DNA of 64,000 bases from Micavibrio sp. UBA7689 (GCA_002482805.1 DLGR01000034.1:103786-167785); one strand, 5' to 3'; shown: positions 24,793-34,037, counted from the stretch's first letter. The notes: a model not told the origin generated them from the letters alone. Numbers and translations are program-made.

Positions 24793-25173
24793 ATGACAGC
24801 TTCCGATAACACAGATTTGTATCAGGCGGCCATTGCAGCGTTCACACTGGTAGCCAACGCTGACGGCCAAGTGCATGTCGCGGAGCTGATGAAGCTGGTG
24901 AATGTCTTTAAATCGCACGGTGTCTTCAAGGATGTGGGCCCCGATCAAATGCAAAAAGACATTTTCGATCTTGTGAAGGAACTGAACGAGGATTTTGAAA
25001 AGGAGAAGCCGAGAATGCTCTCCGTCATTGGCAGGGTAAAGGATGATGCCAGAGCCTGTGACCTGATAGTAAAAATTGCACGGCTGACCTTACTCGCGGA
25101 TGACCGCGTGATGGAAAGCGAAGAGAAAATAGTGGCCGATATACACCGCACACTGGGTGTTTCGGAACAATAA
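24793..25173 (+). CDS. TerB-like helical protein within the fliF operon
   Basis: 126 residues, all-helical. It contains AAFTLVANADGQVHVAELMKLVNVFK and a second similar helix pair near LTLLADDRVMESEEKIVADIHRTLG. This two-repeat D-G/D-R plus acidic pattern is that of TerB-type (tellurite resistance/DUF533) domains. No flagellar role is known to me. It is placed between fliN and flbD with 15-bp gaps on either side, so it must be co-transcribed. Confidence 0.6.
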   Translation: MTASDNTDLYQAAIAAFTLVANADGQVHVAELMKLVNVFKSHGVFKDVGPDQMQKDIFDLVKELNEDFEKEKPRMLSVIGRVKDDARACDLIVKIARLTLLADDRVMESEEKIVADIHRTLGVSEQ

Positions 25174-25188
25174 AGAGAGAACTGAACT

Positions 25189-26586
25189 ATGCGTTTAATG
25201 ATCGTCGGACATCTTGAAGGTTATATCTCCGTTGCCGGAAAAATCGCGCTCCAAAAAGGCGCGAAGGTTATTCATTGCGAAGACACCGAAGAGGCCTTGG
25301 GCGCTTTGCTGAACGGCAAAGGCGCCGATGTCGTTATGTGCGACATCAAACAAAAAATCGGGCCGTTCGTCAAAGCGCTAGAAGAAAACCGCATCGTCAT
25401 CCCCGTCGTCGCTTGCGGAATCGGCAATGATGCGCGCACGGCCGTGAAGGCCATTCAGGACGGCGCGAAAGAATACGTTCCTCTTCCGCCCGATGCGGAA
25501 CTAATCGCGGCTGTATTGGAAGCCGTCACGGAAGAACCCTCATCCATCATCGCCAACGACATCGCGATGCAGAATGTTTTGAAACTCGCCGACAAAATAG
25601 CCCCTTCCGAAGCCACTGTCCTTATTACGGGCGAAAGCGGCACGGGCAAGGAAATCATGTCGCGCTACATGCACAAGAAATCCAAACGCAAAGACGGCCC
25701 GTTCATCGCCGTCAACTGCGCCGCCATCCCCGAAAATCTTTTGGAATCCGAATTGTTCGGACATGAAAAAGGCGCATTCACGGGTGCAAATGGCCGCCGC
25801 ATCGGCAAATTCGAAGAATCTAATGGTGGCACGTTGCTGCTCGACGAAGTATCGGAAATGCACCCATTGTTGCAAGCCAAACTGCTCCGCGCCATTCAGG
25901 AAAAAGAAATCACACGTATCGGCTCCAACGACGCCGTAAAGGTGGATGTGCGCATTCTGGCAACATCGAACCGCGATCTGGAACAATCCGTCCAAAAAGG
26001 TGAATTCAGGGAAGATTTATATTTCCGTTTGAATGTCGTGAATATCCGCCTGCCCGCCCTGCGCGAACGCCCGGGTGACATTTTGCCGCTCGCACAATTC
26101 TTCACGGACAAATACGCCGAAGCGAACGGCGTTGCCAAAAAGAAACTGTCCAAAGAATCCCAAAAGAAACTCAGCGCCTATAACTGGCGCGGCAACATAC
26201 GCGAACTTGAAAACACGATGCACCGCGCGATTTTGATGAGTCTTGAAAATGAAATCGAACCCGACGCAATCCATATTTCAGATACCGCTTTTTCCACGGG
26301 CATCGGGTCAAGCGCCGCGACACCGAACAACGCACCCAGCGCTTCTGGCGTCGGCAAAGTATCGTCCGCTCCCGTCAAGAATGCGGGTGTGGTCGAAGGC
26401 ATGATCGGCCGTACTATTGCCGACGTAGAACGCGACATGATCATTAACACGCTGGATCATTGCTTGGGCAACCGCACGCACGCGGCAAATATTCTGGGTA
26501 TTTCCATCCGCACGCTGAGAAATAAGCTCGCCCAATACAAAGACGAAGGCGTGGAAGTACCGCCTGCGGTCGGCGGCGGCCTCTAA
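25189..26586 (+). CDS. flbD: Sigma-54-dependent flagellar activator FlbD
   Basis: 465 residues. The receiver-like N-domain (about 1-115) begins MRLMIVGHLEGYISVAGKIA and has Asp52 but lacks the usual acidic pair near the N-terminus, as in Caulobacter FlbD. The AAA+ domain has Walker A GESGTGKE (148-155), the sigma-54 contact loop GAFTGA (195-200) and a Walker B region near LLLDEVSEM. A Fis-type helix-turn-helix ends it (ANILGISIRTLRNKL). It should activate the promoters at 4022 and 9568, with FliX (8969) as its regulator. Confidence 0.93.
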   Translation: MRLMIVGHLEGYISVAGKIALQKGAKVIHCEDTEEALGALLNGKGADVVMCDIKQKIGPFVKALEENRIVIPVVACGIGNDARTAVKAIQDGAKEYVPLPPDAELIAAVLEAVTEEPSSIIANDIAMQNVLKLADKIAPSEATVLITGESGTGKEIMSRYMHKKSKRKDGPFIAVNCAAIPENLLESELFGHEKGAFTGANGRRIGKFEESNGGTLLLDEVSEMHPLLQAKLLRAIQEKEITRIGSNDAVKVDVRILATSNRDLEQSVQKGEFREDLYFRLNVVNIRLPALRERPGDILPLAQFFTDKYAEANGVAKKKLSKESQKKLSAYNWRGNIRELENTMHRAILMSLENEIEPDAIHISDTAFSTGIGSSAATPNNAPSASGVGKVSSAPVKNAGVVEGMIGRTIADVERDMIINTLDHCLGNRTHAANILGISIRTLRNKLAQYKDEGVEVPPAVGGGL

Positions 26587-26597
26587 ATCAAACTATA

Positions 26598-26942
26598 TTA
26601 GAATGAATATCCGGGAATTGCTTCCTGCTGGGCGGCGATTTCGTTATTCTCGCGGATCTGGTCGGCCATCTTTTCTTCCAGATCGTCCATCATGGCATCA
26701 AAGCCTTTGCCCCAAGCCGAGAACTTGCTCGTATCCATTCCGCCCGGCACGATCGGCGTTCTTTGAAAACGGCTGATCTTGCCTTCTTTGTATCCGACAT
26801 TCGTTGCAGGGGTGGTTTGTTCGAACGCGAAAGTTTGCGTGGGCAGAACATACACGCTCGAATTTTCGACGCCGGTGTTTTCGGCTTCGTGCGCGCAGGC
26901 AGCCAGCGTGAGGGACAAAATTAAAAGGGAAACAAAGCGCAT
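26598..26942 (-). CDS. Small lipoprotein of unknown function
   Basis: 114 residues from the ATG at 26942, chosen because it gives a clean lipoprotein signal (MRFVSLLILSLTLAAC, lipid on Cys16). The mature part is polar and helical at the C-terminus (FDAMMDDLEEKMADQIRENNEIAAQQEA). No family recognised. It converges on flbD and lies downstream of the OmpA-domain lipoprotein gene, from which it is separated by a terminator. Confidence 0.65.
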   Translation of the reverse strand: MRFVSLLILSLTLAACAHEAENTGVENSSVYVLPTQTFAFEQTTPATNVGYKEGKISRFQRTPIVPGGMDTSKFSAWGKGFDAMMDDLEEKMADQIRENNEIAAQQEAIPGYSF

Positions 26943-27028
26943 GGGAATTCCGAGAAGATTAACGTAGGAAGATTCTAGCATCCCCGAATCGGCATTTCCA
27001 CCACCCCATACAAAACTATGCACAAAAA

Positions 27029-27056
27029 AGCCCGCCTCTGCACGGCGGGCTTTTTC
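27029..27056 (-). terminator. Intrinsic terminator after the OmpA-domain gene
   Basis: AGCCCGCC (27029-27036) pairs with GGCGGGCT (27044-27051) around a 7-nt loop. Runs of A on the left and T on the right let it work in both directions. It lies 20 bp past the stop of the minus-strand gene at 27076. Confidence 0.88.
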
Positions 27057-27075
27057 AGGAGGTCTCTCTCTTAAA

Positions 27076-28002
27076 CTATTGTACTTGTACCGGCGTTACG
27101 GGAACAAATTCCGGTTGCGGCGCGATCAGCGTAACTTCCACTTTGCGGTTTTCAACGCCTGCGGGCATCGCGGTGGCCGGCGAAGAAATGAAGGGTTTCA
27201 GTTTGGCTTCGGTAACGCCTTTGGCAACCAGAGCGTCACGCACCGCGGCGACGCGGGCATTGACAAGGTTGGTGGCGAATTCACCCTGCGTCGTGGCAAA
27301 GCCTGTGAGCGATGCCGTGTAAGATGCGTTTTCCGGTGCTTTCAAAAACTGTGCGATATACTCGATCGTGTTTGCTGAAGCGGGATCGGGAATATTGCTG
27401 TTCTGGGCGAACTCTACATTGTAAGCCTGCGGCATCGCCGTGGCGGCAACACCGGCGGCAGGCATCATCAAGGATGCGATTGATTGCTCGAACGTGCCTT
27501 TGCATTCAGCATAATGTGCTTCGTCCACGGCTTCTTCGGCGCGTTCCAGCCAGCAATCAAAGCTCGTTTGTGCTTTTGCAAGCGCTTGCTGGTTTTCAGG
27601 AGATTTTTGTTCTTTCAATGCGGCGATCAGTTCGGAGCGTGCTTTGTTCAATTCGGCCGCCTGCTCTTCCGTAACATCGAAGTTGGAAACTTTGGAAGGC
27701 ACGACAATTGTACCCTTGGAAGCGGTCAGCGCTTTTTGCGTGTACATTTTTGCGGCTTTGTAATCGAAAGCTTTGTCGTTTTCGTAGCGCGCCATTTCGT
27801 AATAGTCGCGGGCGAGGTAATCATTAAGAGGTGCCGCAATACCTGCGGCGGGCTGGATATCCTGTGGTTGCGTGTACGCGGCCACGGTGGTGTTTTTGGA
27901 TTTCATCGCTCCATCAAGCGCAGCCATGTCGTCGCTGTAATGGCCACAAGCGCCAAGTGCGAGAGCCAGAGTGATAACGGCAAATGTCGAAATGTTTTTC
28001 AT
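27076..28002 (-). CDS. OmpA-domain outer-membrane lipoprotein
   Basis: 308 residues. A lipoprotein signal has lipobox LGAC (Cys19). The middle is helical and alanine-rich (about 50-165), with a cysteine pair (CWLERAEEAVDEAHYAEC). The C-terminal OmpA-like peptidoglycan-binding domain (about 195-300) includes YNVEFAQNSNI, ASLTGFATTQGEFATNLVNARVAAVRDALVAKGV and ENRKVEVTL. It should tether the outer membrane to the wall. It is divergent from flhA and followed by a terminator. Confidence 0.82.
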   Translation of the reverse strand: MKNISTFAVITLALALGACGHYSDDMAALDGAMKSKNTTVAAYTQPQDIQPAAGIAAPLNDYLARDYYEMARYENDKAFDYKAAKMYTQKALTASKGTIVVPSKVSNFDVTEEQAAELNKARSELIAALKEQKSPENQQALAKAQTSFDCWLERAEEAVDEAHYAECKGTFEQSIASLMMPAAGVAATAMPQAYNVEFAQNSNIPDPASANTIEYIAQFLKAPENASYTASLTGFATTQGEFATNLVNARVAAVRDALVAKGVTEAKLKPFISSPATAMPAGVENRKVEVTLIAPQPEFVPVTPVQVQ

Positions 28003-28210
28003 CGGTAACAGACCCCTTGGAAAAATTATTTGCTATAACTACGCCATATTATTGAAAATGGCAAGCATTCTTATAGGTAAATAGTAAGCCGATTTGCATC
28101 TCTTGCCTAGAGTTTCCCAAATAGACAGGAATTTCAAAGGCTAACGCCTAGCGCGCAAAACGCTGATTTCCCTATACAAATCGCCACGTTGGGCCTTAAA
28201 ATGGGAGGAA

Positions 28211-28252
28211 TTAACGTTCTCCGTCTTAACCTGAAGTTCCTTAATAAGTTAA
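28211..28252 (+). repeat. Four TTAA sequences in phase upstream of flhA
   Basis: TTAA occurs at 28211, 28226, 28241 and 28249, with start-to-start distances of 15, 15 and 8. This is not the 11-bp step of a CtrA box. It lies just before the favoured flhA start at 28261, but inside the frame if flhA begins at 28189 or 28201. A GGAGG at 28204-28208 has no start codon at working distance. Confidence 0.35.
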
Positions 28253-28260
28253 CGCACCCT

Positions 28261-30390
28261 ATGGCCCTACCCGCCCCAGCCCCTCAGCCGGCCGCCAATC
28301 CCAACAGCGGTATGAACCAAGCACGCAGTGCCATGGGCGGAGTCTTGCGCGGGGATGTTTTGCTCGCGCTCGGCATCGTCATCATTTTGGTGTTCATGCT
28401 GATCCCCATTCCCAAATTCCTATTGGACATGGGTTTGGCATTATCGATTCTGTTTTCGATTTTCATTTTGATGCTGACGCTCGCTATCCGAAAGCCGCTA
28501 GAATTTTCCACCTTCCCCACCGTACTTCTGATTTCTACGGCACTGCGTCTCGGTTTGAACATCGCGGCGACGCGTTTGATTTTAGCACACGGACATGAAG
28601 GAACGGATTCCGCAGGCGCAATCATTCAAGCCTTCGGCGGATTGATTATTTCGGGAAGCTATATCGTCGGCGGTATCGTCTTCGCCATTCTGGTCATCGT
28701 AAACTTCGTCGTTATCACCAAAGGTTCGGGCCGTATCGCGGAAGTCGCGGCGCGTTTCTCCTTGGATGCCATGCCCGGCAAACAAATGGCGATCGATTCC
28801 GATTTGTCGTCGGGTTTGATTACGGAAGAAGAGGCGAAAACACGCCGCAAAGAACTGGAACAGGAAAGCGGATTCTTCGGGGCCATGGACGGTGCGGCAA
28901 AATTCGTGCGCGGTGATGCCATCGCCGCCCTGCTCATCGTGTTCATCAACATCATCGGCGGCATTATCATCGGCACGGTCCAAGAAGGCATGCCGATCGG
29001 TGAAGCTGCGCAAACCTATACCGTTCTGACCATCGGTGAAGGTCTTGTATCGCAAATCCCCGCGCTGATCGTTTCCATCTCCGCCGGTCTTTTGGTTTCG
29101 AAGGCCAATGTCGAAGGCACCGCGGACCAAGCGTTGCTTGACCAGTTCCAGCGCCATCCGAAAGCGATGGCCATGTCGGCAGGTTTGATGCTGGTCATCG
29201 CCCTCGTCCCCGCCGTTCCGTTTACGCCCTTCGCGTTTCTTGCGGCCGTGTTCGGCGGACTTGCTTATGTTTCATGGCAACGCCAAGTGGTCGAAAAAGA
29301 AACACAGGCGCAGGCCCTGCTTCCAAAACCCGGAACACCAGGCGCCCGTCCTGCGGAAGAACCGATCTCGAAGGCACTCGCGATGGATATCATCCGTCTC
29401 GAACTCGGTTACGGGTTGTTGTCGTTGGTCCAAGGCGAAGGCGGCAACAAACTGACCGACCAGATCAAGGGCCTACGCCGTCAATTGGCCGAAGATATGG
29501 GATATGTTCTTCCCGCCGTGCGCATTCAGGATAACCTGCAACTTCCTGCCAATGCCTATGTCGTGAAGGTAAAAGAAATCGAAGCAGGCCGCGGCGAGGT
29601 GCGCGCAGGGATGTTGATGGCAATGGACCCGACGGGTTCACCCATCACACTTCCCGGTGAAAACACCGTGGAACCGACATTCGGTTTGCCTGCCATGTGG
29701 ATCGACGAACAATACCGCGAAGAAGCGCATTTTAAAGGCTACACGGTTGTCGATGCGCCGACCGTCATCACCACACACATCACAGAACTCGTCAAAGACA
29801 ACATGGCGGATCTTTTGTCTTACGCCGAAACACAAAAACTGCTCGACGAACTACCCAAGGAATATCAAAAACTGGTTGCCGATGTTATTCCCGCGCACAT
29901 GACCGTGGGCGGACTCCAACGCATCTTGCAAAATCTTGTTTCCGAGCGTGTGTCGGTGCGCGATCTTCCCACTATTCTCGAAGGCATTTCCGAAGCGGGC
30001 GCATACACAAAGAACATCGCCTATATCACAGAACATGTGCGCACACGCCTCGCCCGCCAGATATGCGATATGAACACCAGCCAGGCAGGATTTCTGCCTC
30101 TGCTCACACTTTCGCCGGAATGGGAACAGGCCTTCAGTGAATCCCTGCTTGGTGACGGCGAAGACCGCCAGCTCGCCATGGCGCCGACACAACTGCAAAA
30201 CTTTATCTCGAGCGTACGCGATGCTTATGAGAAATTTTTGCAGATGGGTGAAACACCCGTGTTGCTCACCTCGCCTACGATACGCCCGTTCGTACGCTCG
30301 GTGATTGAACGCTTCCGCCCCCAAACAATCGTAATGTCACAAAACGAAATCCATCCCAAAGCGAAAATCAGAACGCTGGGCCAGGTATAA
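28261..30390 (+). CDS. flhA: Flagellar type III export gate protein FlhA
   Basis: 709 residues from the ATG at 28261; in-frame starts at 28201 or 28189 would add about 20 residues that look unlike FlhA. The N-terminal half has about eight membrane segments with the FHIPEP signatures TFPTVLLISTALRLGLNIAATRLIL and GSGRIAEVAARFSLDAMPGKQMAIDSDL. The C-terminal cytoplasmic domain (about 370-709) ends in the conserved IHPKAKIRTLG. FlhA forms the export gate ring. A small membrane gene follows after 12 bp. Confidence 0.95.
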   Translation: MALPAPAPQPAANPNSGMNQARSAMGGVLRGDVLLALGIVIILVFMLIPIPKFLLDMGLALSILFSIFILMLTLAIRKPLEFSTFPTVLLISTALRLGLNIAATRLILAHGHEGTDSAGAIIQAFGGLIISGSYIVGGIVFAILVIVNFVVITKGSGRIAEVAARFSLDAMPGKQMAIDSDLSSGLITEEEAKTRRKELEQESGFFGAMDGAAKFVRGDAIAALLIVFINIIGGIIIGTVQEGMPIGEAAQTYTVLTIGEGLVSQIPALIVSISAGLLVSKANVEGTADQALLDQFQRHPKAMAMSAGLMLVIALVPAVPFTPFAFLAAVFGGLAYVSWQRQVVEKETQAQALLPKPGTPGARPAEEPISKALAMDIIRLELGYGLLSLVQGEGGNKLTDQIKGLRRQLAEDMGYVLPAVRIQDNLQLPANAYVVKVKEIEAGRGEVRAGMLMAMDPTGSPITLPGENTVEPTFGLPAMWIDEQYREEAHFKGYTVVDAPTVITTHITELVKDNMADLLSYAETQKLLDELPKEYQKLVADVIPAHMTVGGLQRILQNLVSERVSVRDLPTILEGISEAGAYTKNIAYITEHVRTRLARQICDMNTSQAGFLPLLTLSPEWEQAFSESLLGDGEDRQLAMAPTQLQNFISSVRDAYEKFLQMGETPVLLTSPTIRPFVRSVIERFRPQTIVMSQNEIHPKAKIRTLGQV

Positions 30391-30402
30391 AGGAGTTACG
30401 CC

Positions 30403-30744
30403 ATGAAAATACTCGTGCATTGGTTCTTATCCGCTGTTGCGGTTTGGCTTGTATCGGAAATCGTTCCGGGCTTCATGGTTGCGAGCCTTGGCTCTGCGCT
30501 TATTGCCGCAGCCGTCATCGGTCTGGTTAATGCCACGCTGGGTTTGGTGTTAAAGGTTCTTACCTTCCCCTTCACGATCATGACGCTCGGGCTCATCTGG
30601 CTTATCATCAACGGGCTTATGTTGCTGGTAGCGGCCCAACTGGTTCCGGGTTTTGCCATCACAGGCTTCCTCGCCGCGTTCTTGGGTGCCATTGTGCTCA
30701 GCATCGTAAACGCCATCCTGCGGACATTGTTTGAAAAAGACTAG
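30403..30744 (+). CDS. Phage holin family IV (YvlD/DUF360-type) membrane protein
   Basis: 113 residues with four hydrophobic segments (about 4-22, 28-48, 55-75, 85-108). The motifs IGLVNATLGLVLKVLTFPFTIMTLGL and AAFLGAIVLSIVNAILRTL are typical of the widespread YvlD family, named after holins but chromosomal and of unknown role. AAAGGAG precedes the ATG. It is 12 bp after flhA and so likely co-transcribed. Confidence 0.8.
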   Translation: MKILVHWFLSAVAVWLVSEIVPGFMVASLGSALIAAAVIGLVNATLGLVLKVLTFPFTIMTLGLIWLIINGLMLLVAAQLVPGFAITGFLAAFLGAIVLSIVNAILRTLFEKD

Positions 30745-30812
30745 AGCGCTATAAAATCAAACGCTTACAGAAAAAATTTGGTTAAAATCCTGCGCCCGTA
30801 TACAACACGCGC

Positions 30813-31550
30813 ATGAGTAGGCTTTCTTCGAAACCTTATACCAGTTCTTTACTGAATGTCCTTTTGCGCTCCGAACTTTCGGATGTCGAGAAGCCCGATA
30901 TTTCGACTATCGGGGTTGTGGGGGCGTTGTTCGATAAGGATTACAATCTGTTTAGGGACGATGAAGTCACCATCAAGCGCACCGTCGCCGTTTTAAAGCG
31001 CGCCGGGATTACCGTCGCTAACATCCCTTCGTTCCAGTTTTACAATCTGCTTCCGCCCATCAAGAACGATTTTTTTCAGGCAACCCTGCCCGGGTCTGAT
31101 GCTCCGCAGGCCGACTTGTTGATAGTCTGCGCTGTCTGCAACATCCAGGCAGACTATCTCACTATCGATAAAATGCACCCTTTGCAAAGAGGCCGCGCGT
31201 ACGAAAATTTTGGCGAAGCGTACCACGATCTTTACAAGGGATATAATTTCAACCGCGAGGTCAGTATCAGCCCTTATTACAAAGTGCCAAACGCATGGGC
31301 CACAGGTGCACACAATGCCGGCGCCAAAATCGTCGTAACGCGCGGCGGCGAACATGACGAAATCCACAGCGGCGATTTCCTGCGCGGAGACTATTATGTT
31401 GCCGCCATGCCGACATCAGAAAGATTTGAAAGAATTTCCGCAACCGTTTCAGGCTCATTAGGTGTAGTGGTTCACCGCGATGCCGTAGCCGGCTTTAAAA
31501 CAACTGCCGATGCACAAGATCTGCTGGGCCAGAGGATTTTGGCACTCTGA
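30813..31550 (+). CDS. Unrecognised cytoplasmic protein
   Basis: 245 residues with alternating strands and helices (VEKPDISTIGVVGALFDKDYNLF, DLLIVCAVCNIQADYLTIDKMHPLQRGRAYENFGE, NAGAKIVVTRGGEHDEIHSGDFLRGDYYVAAMP). There is no signal peptide or membrane segment. The DEIHSGDF and GGEHDE motifs look conserved-like but I cannot assign a family. Its stop meets the stop of the convergent gene at 31551 with no gap. Confidence 0.6.
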   Translation: MSRLSSKPYTSSLLNVLLRSELSDVEKPDISTIGVVGALFDKDYNLFRDDEVTIKRTVAVLKRAGITVANIPSFQFYNLLPPIKNDFFQATLPGSDAPQADLLIVCAVCNIQADYLTIDKMHPLQRGRAYENFGEAYHDLYKGYNFNREVSISPYYKVPNAWATGAHNAGAKIVVTRGGEHDEIHSGDFLRGDYYVAAMPTSERFERISATVSGSLGVVVHRDAVAGFKTTADAQDLLGQRILAL

Positions 31551-31931
31551 TCAAGGTTGCGCGCTCCATTCGCTCGCACGCGGCTCGGGCTGTTTATCCC
31601 AACCCCATGAATGAGCGGCAACCATCAGCAAAGCGGGAATGGCCGCGGCACTTGCGAAGTTTGTAATCAGTTTTTTCTCAGTGAAGGCATTGCGCACACG
31701 TTCCAGGAAAGTACGCCCCGTACTGCGCGCCAATTCCATGCCGTTAAACATGACAGAGCCGCCCAAAAAGCCTGCAGTGCAGAAATAAAATCCGGCATTC
31801 TTGATATCGATTGAGGAAGCGACCATAGCGGGAGCCAAAGGGGCAACGCCGCCTGCAAGACTCGCCAAACGGAATGTCTGGCGCAAGACCCATGGGAATC
31901 TTTTCTGGTCTGGTTCGTTTGTATCGGACAT
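31551..31931 (-). CDS. Small protein with two membrane segments, unknown function
   Basis: 126 residues. Hydrophobic stretches at about 24-40 and 47-62 are followed by an amphipathic region and another hydrophobic stretch (about 91-106, NFASAAAIPALLMVAAHSWGW). No recognised family. A ribosome site (AAGAGTGTGAT) stands before the ATG. It is convergent with the gene at 30813, back to back at the stops. Confidence 0.55.
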   Translation of the reverse strand: MSDTNEPDQKRFPWVLRQTFRLASLAGGVAPLAPAMVASSIDIKNAGFYFCTAGFLGGSVMFNGMELARSTGRTFLERVRNAFTEKKLITNFASAAAIPALLMVAAHSWGWDKQPEPRASEWSAQP

Positions 31932-32039
31932 ATCACACTCTTATTACCTTCAGCCTTCTTACGCTATCACTGGGAAAACTGACAAGAAAAACCGCTAAAT
32001 CCCGCCGTATACAAGCCTTTTTGGCGGTATAGACATAAC

Positions 32040-32068
32040 TTCAAATTGTCTTTACGCTGGGCTATACT
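32040..32068 (+). promoter_or_regulatory. Candidate promoter of flhF-flhG
   Basis: TTCAAA (32040-32045), a 17-bp spacer and TATACT (32063-32068) lie 48 bp before the flhF ATG. The -35 matches 4 of 6 consensus bases and the -10 5 of 6. Confidence 0.5.
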
Positions 32069-32115
32069 GATTCCCAAGACGTACGTTTCATCGAACTTTA
32101 GGTATAATTTCTGCC

Positions 32116-33135
32116 ATGCGGCTAAAATCGTTCACGGCCAACACTATGAAAGATGCCATGCAAATGATCCGCGAAACGCTCGGCGAAGACGCCATCATTG
32201 TCTCGACGCAAGAGATGGTGGGAGGCAAAGGCGTGCGCGTGACTGCCGCTATCGACAAAGACACCGAAGCCACCATGCCCAAACAGGCTTCCGATGCCGC
32301 GCTTCAGGATTGGCAATATCAAGATGACGATGACGAAGCCACGGTGGTCGAAGAAATCACCGAAGTCATGCTCCGCCATGCAGTCCCTGATGAAGTTCTG
32401 GATTCCGTCGTCGGTGCCGTCAACATTATGGGACTTACAGAGTCTCGGAATGCACTGTTTGCAGCCTTGCAGAATTTGTTCGTGTTCAAACCACTTCCTA
32501 CAAAATCCTACGGCCACCCGCTTTTGTTGGTCGGGCCTCCCGGTGCGGGCAAAACACTCTGTGCCGCCAAGATCGCCGCACGCGGTGCCCTGAACGGAAT
32601 CAAAATGGCCGTGATCACCACAGACACGGTGCGCGCAGGCGGTGTCGAACAACTCGAAGCCTTCACACGTTTGATGAAGATTGATTTGAAGAAAGCCGCC
32701 TCGCCTAAAGAGCTGCGTGAGCGCATCGCCGAAGCGCAAGCCGCAGGCGCGGACCAGATCGTCATCGACACGGCAGGCATCAATCCCTTCGAACCTGAAT
32801 CCGTGAAAGTCATCGCCCGTTTGATCGGCGCAGCGGATTGCGATCCTATTTTGGTGATACCCGCAGGTATCGACGCCGATGAATCAGGTGAAATCGCCCG
32901 CGTGTTCGCAACCATAGGCGCAAAGGCCATGATTCCTACCCGCGTGGACGTGGCCCGCCGCCTCGGATCGGTGCTTTCGGCTGCACACTATGGTGGCCTC
33001 GTTCTTGCAGAAGTATCCAATACAGCCAAGGTGGCAGACGGGCTTTCCCCGCTGTCCGCCAAACGTATGACCCAATTGTTGATGCCGCGGGCAGAAGCCG
33101 CCGAGGCTCTCGCCAACGCCAGAAAAGCAGGTTAG
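32116..33135 (+). CDS. flhF: Flagellar SRP-like GTPase FlhF
   Basis: 339 residues. The N-terminal FlhF motif MRLKSFTANTMKDAMQMIRETLGEDAIIVSTQ is clear. The NG domain has the P-loop GPPGAGKT (140-147), VITTDTVRAGGVEQLEAFTRLM, DQIVIDTAGINPF and the G4-like region MIPTRVDVARRLGS, where TRVD replaces the usual TKxD. FlhF sets flagellar number and polar position. It is followed by flhG after 5 bp. Confidence 0.92.
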   Translation: MRLKSFTANTMKDAMQMIRETLGEDAIIVSTQEMVGGKGVRVTAAIDKDTEATMPKQASDAALQDWQYQDDDDEATVVEEITEVMLRHAVPDEVLDSVVGAVNIMGLTESRNALFAALQNLFVFKPLPTKSYGHPLLLVGPPGAGKTLCAAKIAARGALNGIKMAVITTDTVRAGGVEQLEAFTRLMKIDLKKAASPKELRERIAEAQAAGADQIVIDTAGINPFEPESVKVIARLIGAADCDPILVIPAGIDADESGEIARVFATIGAKAMIPTRVDVARRLGSVLSAAHYGGLVLAEVSNTAKVADGLSPLSAKRMTQLLMPRAEAAEALANARKAG

Positions 33136-33140
33136 AATCC

Positions 33141-33980
33141 ATGTCAGACATGACACTAGACACGAAACCAAACGATCCGCAGACCGCCCCGCCCATCTTC
33201 CGCCGGGGGACAAACATCGTGGCCGTTGCTTCGGGCAAAGGCGGCGTAGGCAAAACTTGGTTTTCGATAACATTGTCACATGCTCTCGCCAAGGCAGGCA
33301 AAAAAGTCCTGCTGTTCGATGGTGATCTTGGCTTGGCCAATGTGGACGTCCAGCTCGGCCTGATGCCCAAACGCGATTTGAACGATGTCATTCGTGGCCG
33401 CCTCGGTCTGGATAAAGTTACCCAAAGATATGAAGAAGGCGGTTTCGATATCGTTGCCGGACGCTCGGGACAAGCCTCCCTCTCCGCACTTCCTTCACAA
33501 CGTTTGACTCTGCTCCGCGATCAATTGCTCGAAGTCGCAAATTCCTACGATGTCGTCATTCTCGATCTCGGCGCGGGTGTTGATCGTACCGTGCGCATGT
33601 TCTCCGCAACCGCGACAAAAACATTGCTGGTTGCGACAGATGAACCGACCTCTTTGACCGATGCTTACGCGTTTATCAAACTCGGTTCCGCCGCGGGCAT
33701 GTCCAAACATATTTCGATCGTCATTAATCAGGCATCTTCGATCACCGAAGGAGAACGCACATATAAAACACTCCTCAAGGCATGCGAAAACTTCCTGCGT
33801 TTGACGCCCCCGCTCGCGGGTATGATCCGTCATGACAGCCGTGTTAAGGATTCCATCCGTCACCAGACGCCGATCCTGATCCGCTCACCCAATGCCGATG
33901 CCGCAGAAGACGTGCAGAAAATTGCCCAAAACGTGCTGGCGGAACTGGCCGTTGAAGCCAAAAAGACCGCCGCCGCTTAA
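33141..33980 (+). CDS. flhG: MinD-like ATPase FlhG (FleN/YlxH)
   Basis: 279 residues. The deviant Walker A SGKGGVGKT (31-39) follows a 26-residue N-terminal tail. LLFDGDLGLANVDVQLGLMPKRDLNDVI and the switch region VVILDLGAGVDRTVRMFSATATKTLLVATDEPTSLTDAYAF are typical of FlhG. It works with FlhF to limit flagella to one or few at the pole. The C-terminal amphipathic membrane helix is short (AQNVLAELAVEAKK). Confidence 0.93.
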   Translation: MSDMTLDTKPNDPQTAPPIFRRGTNIVAVASGKGGVGKTWFSITLSHALAKAGKKVLLFDGDLGLANVDVQLGLMPKRDLNDVIRGRLGLDKVTQRYEEGGFDIVAGRSGQASLSALPSQRLTLLRDQLLEVANSYDVVILDLGAGVDRTVRMFSATATKTLLVATDEPTSLTDAYAFIKLGSAAGMSKHISIVINQASSITEGERTYKTLLKACENFLRLTPPLAGMIRHDSRVKDSIRHQTPILIRSPNADAAEDVQKIAQNVLAELAVEAKKTAAA

Positions 33981-34037
33981 TTTCCTTCCCTTTTTTCGGG
34001 TTTTTTCCTACTCTTACCGCAACAAGAAACGGTCAGA

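Noticed and set aside
28211..28252. CtrA box before flhA
   Set aside because: TTAA spacing is 15, 15 and 8 bp, not the 11-bp step required; kept only as an odd repeat.
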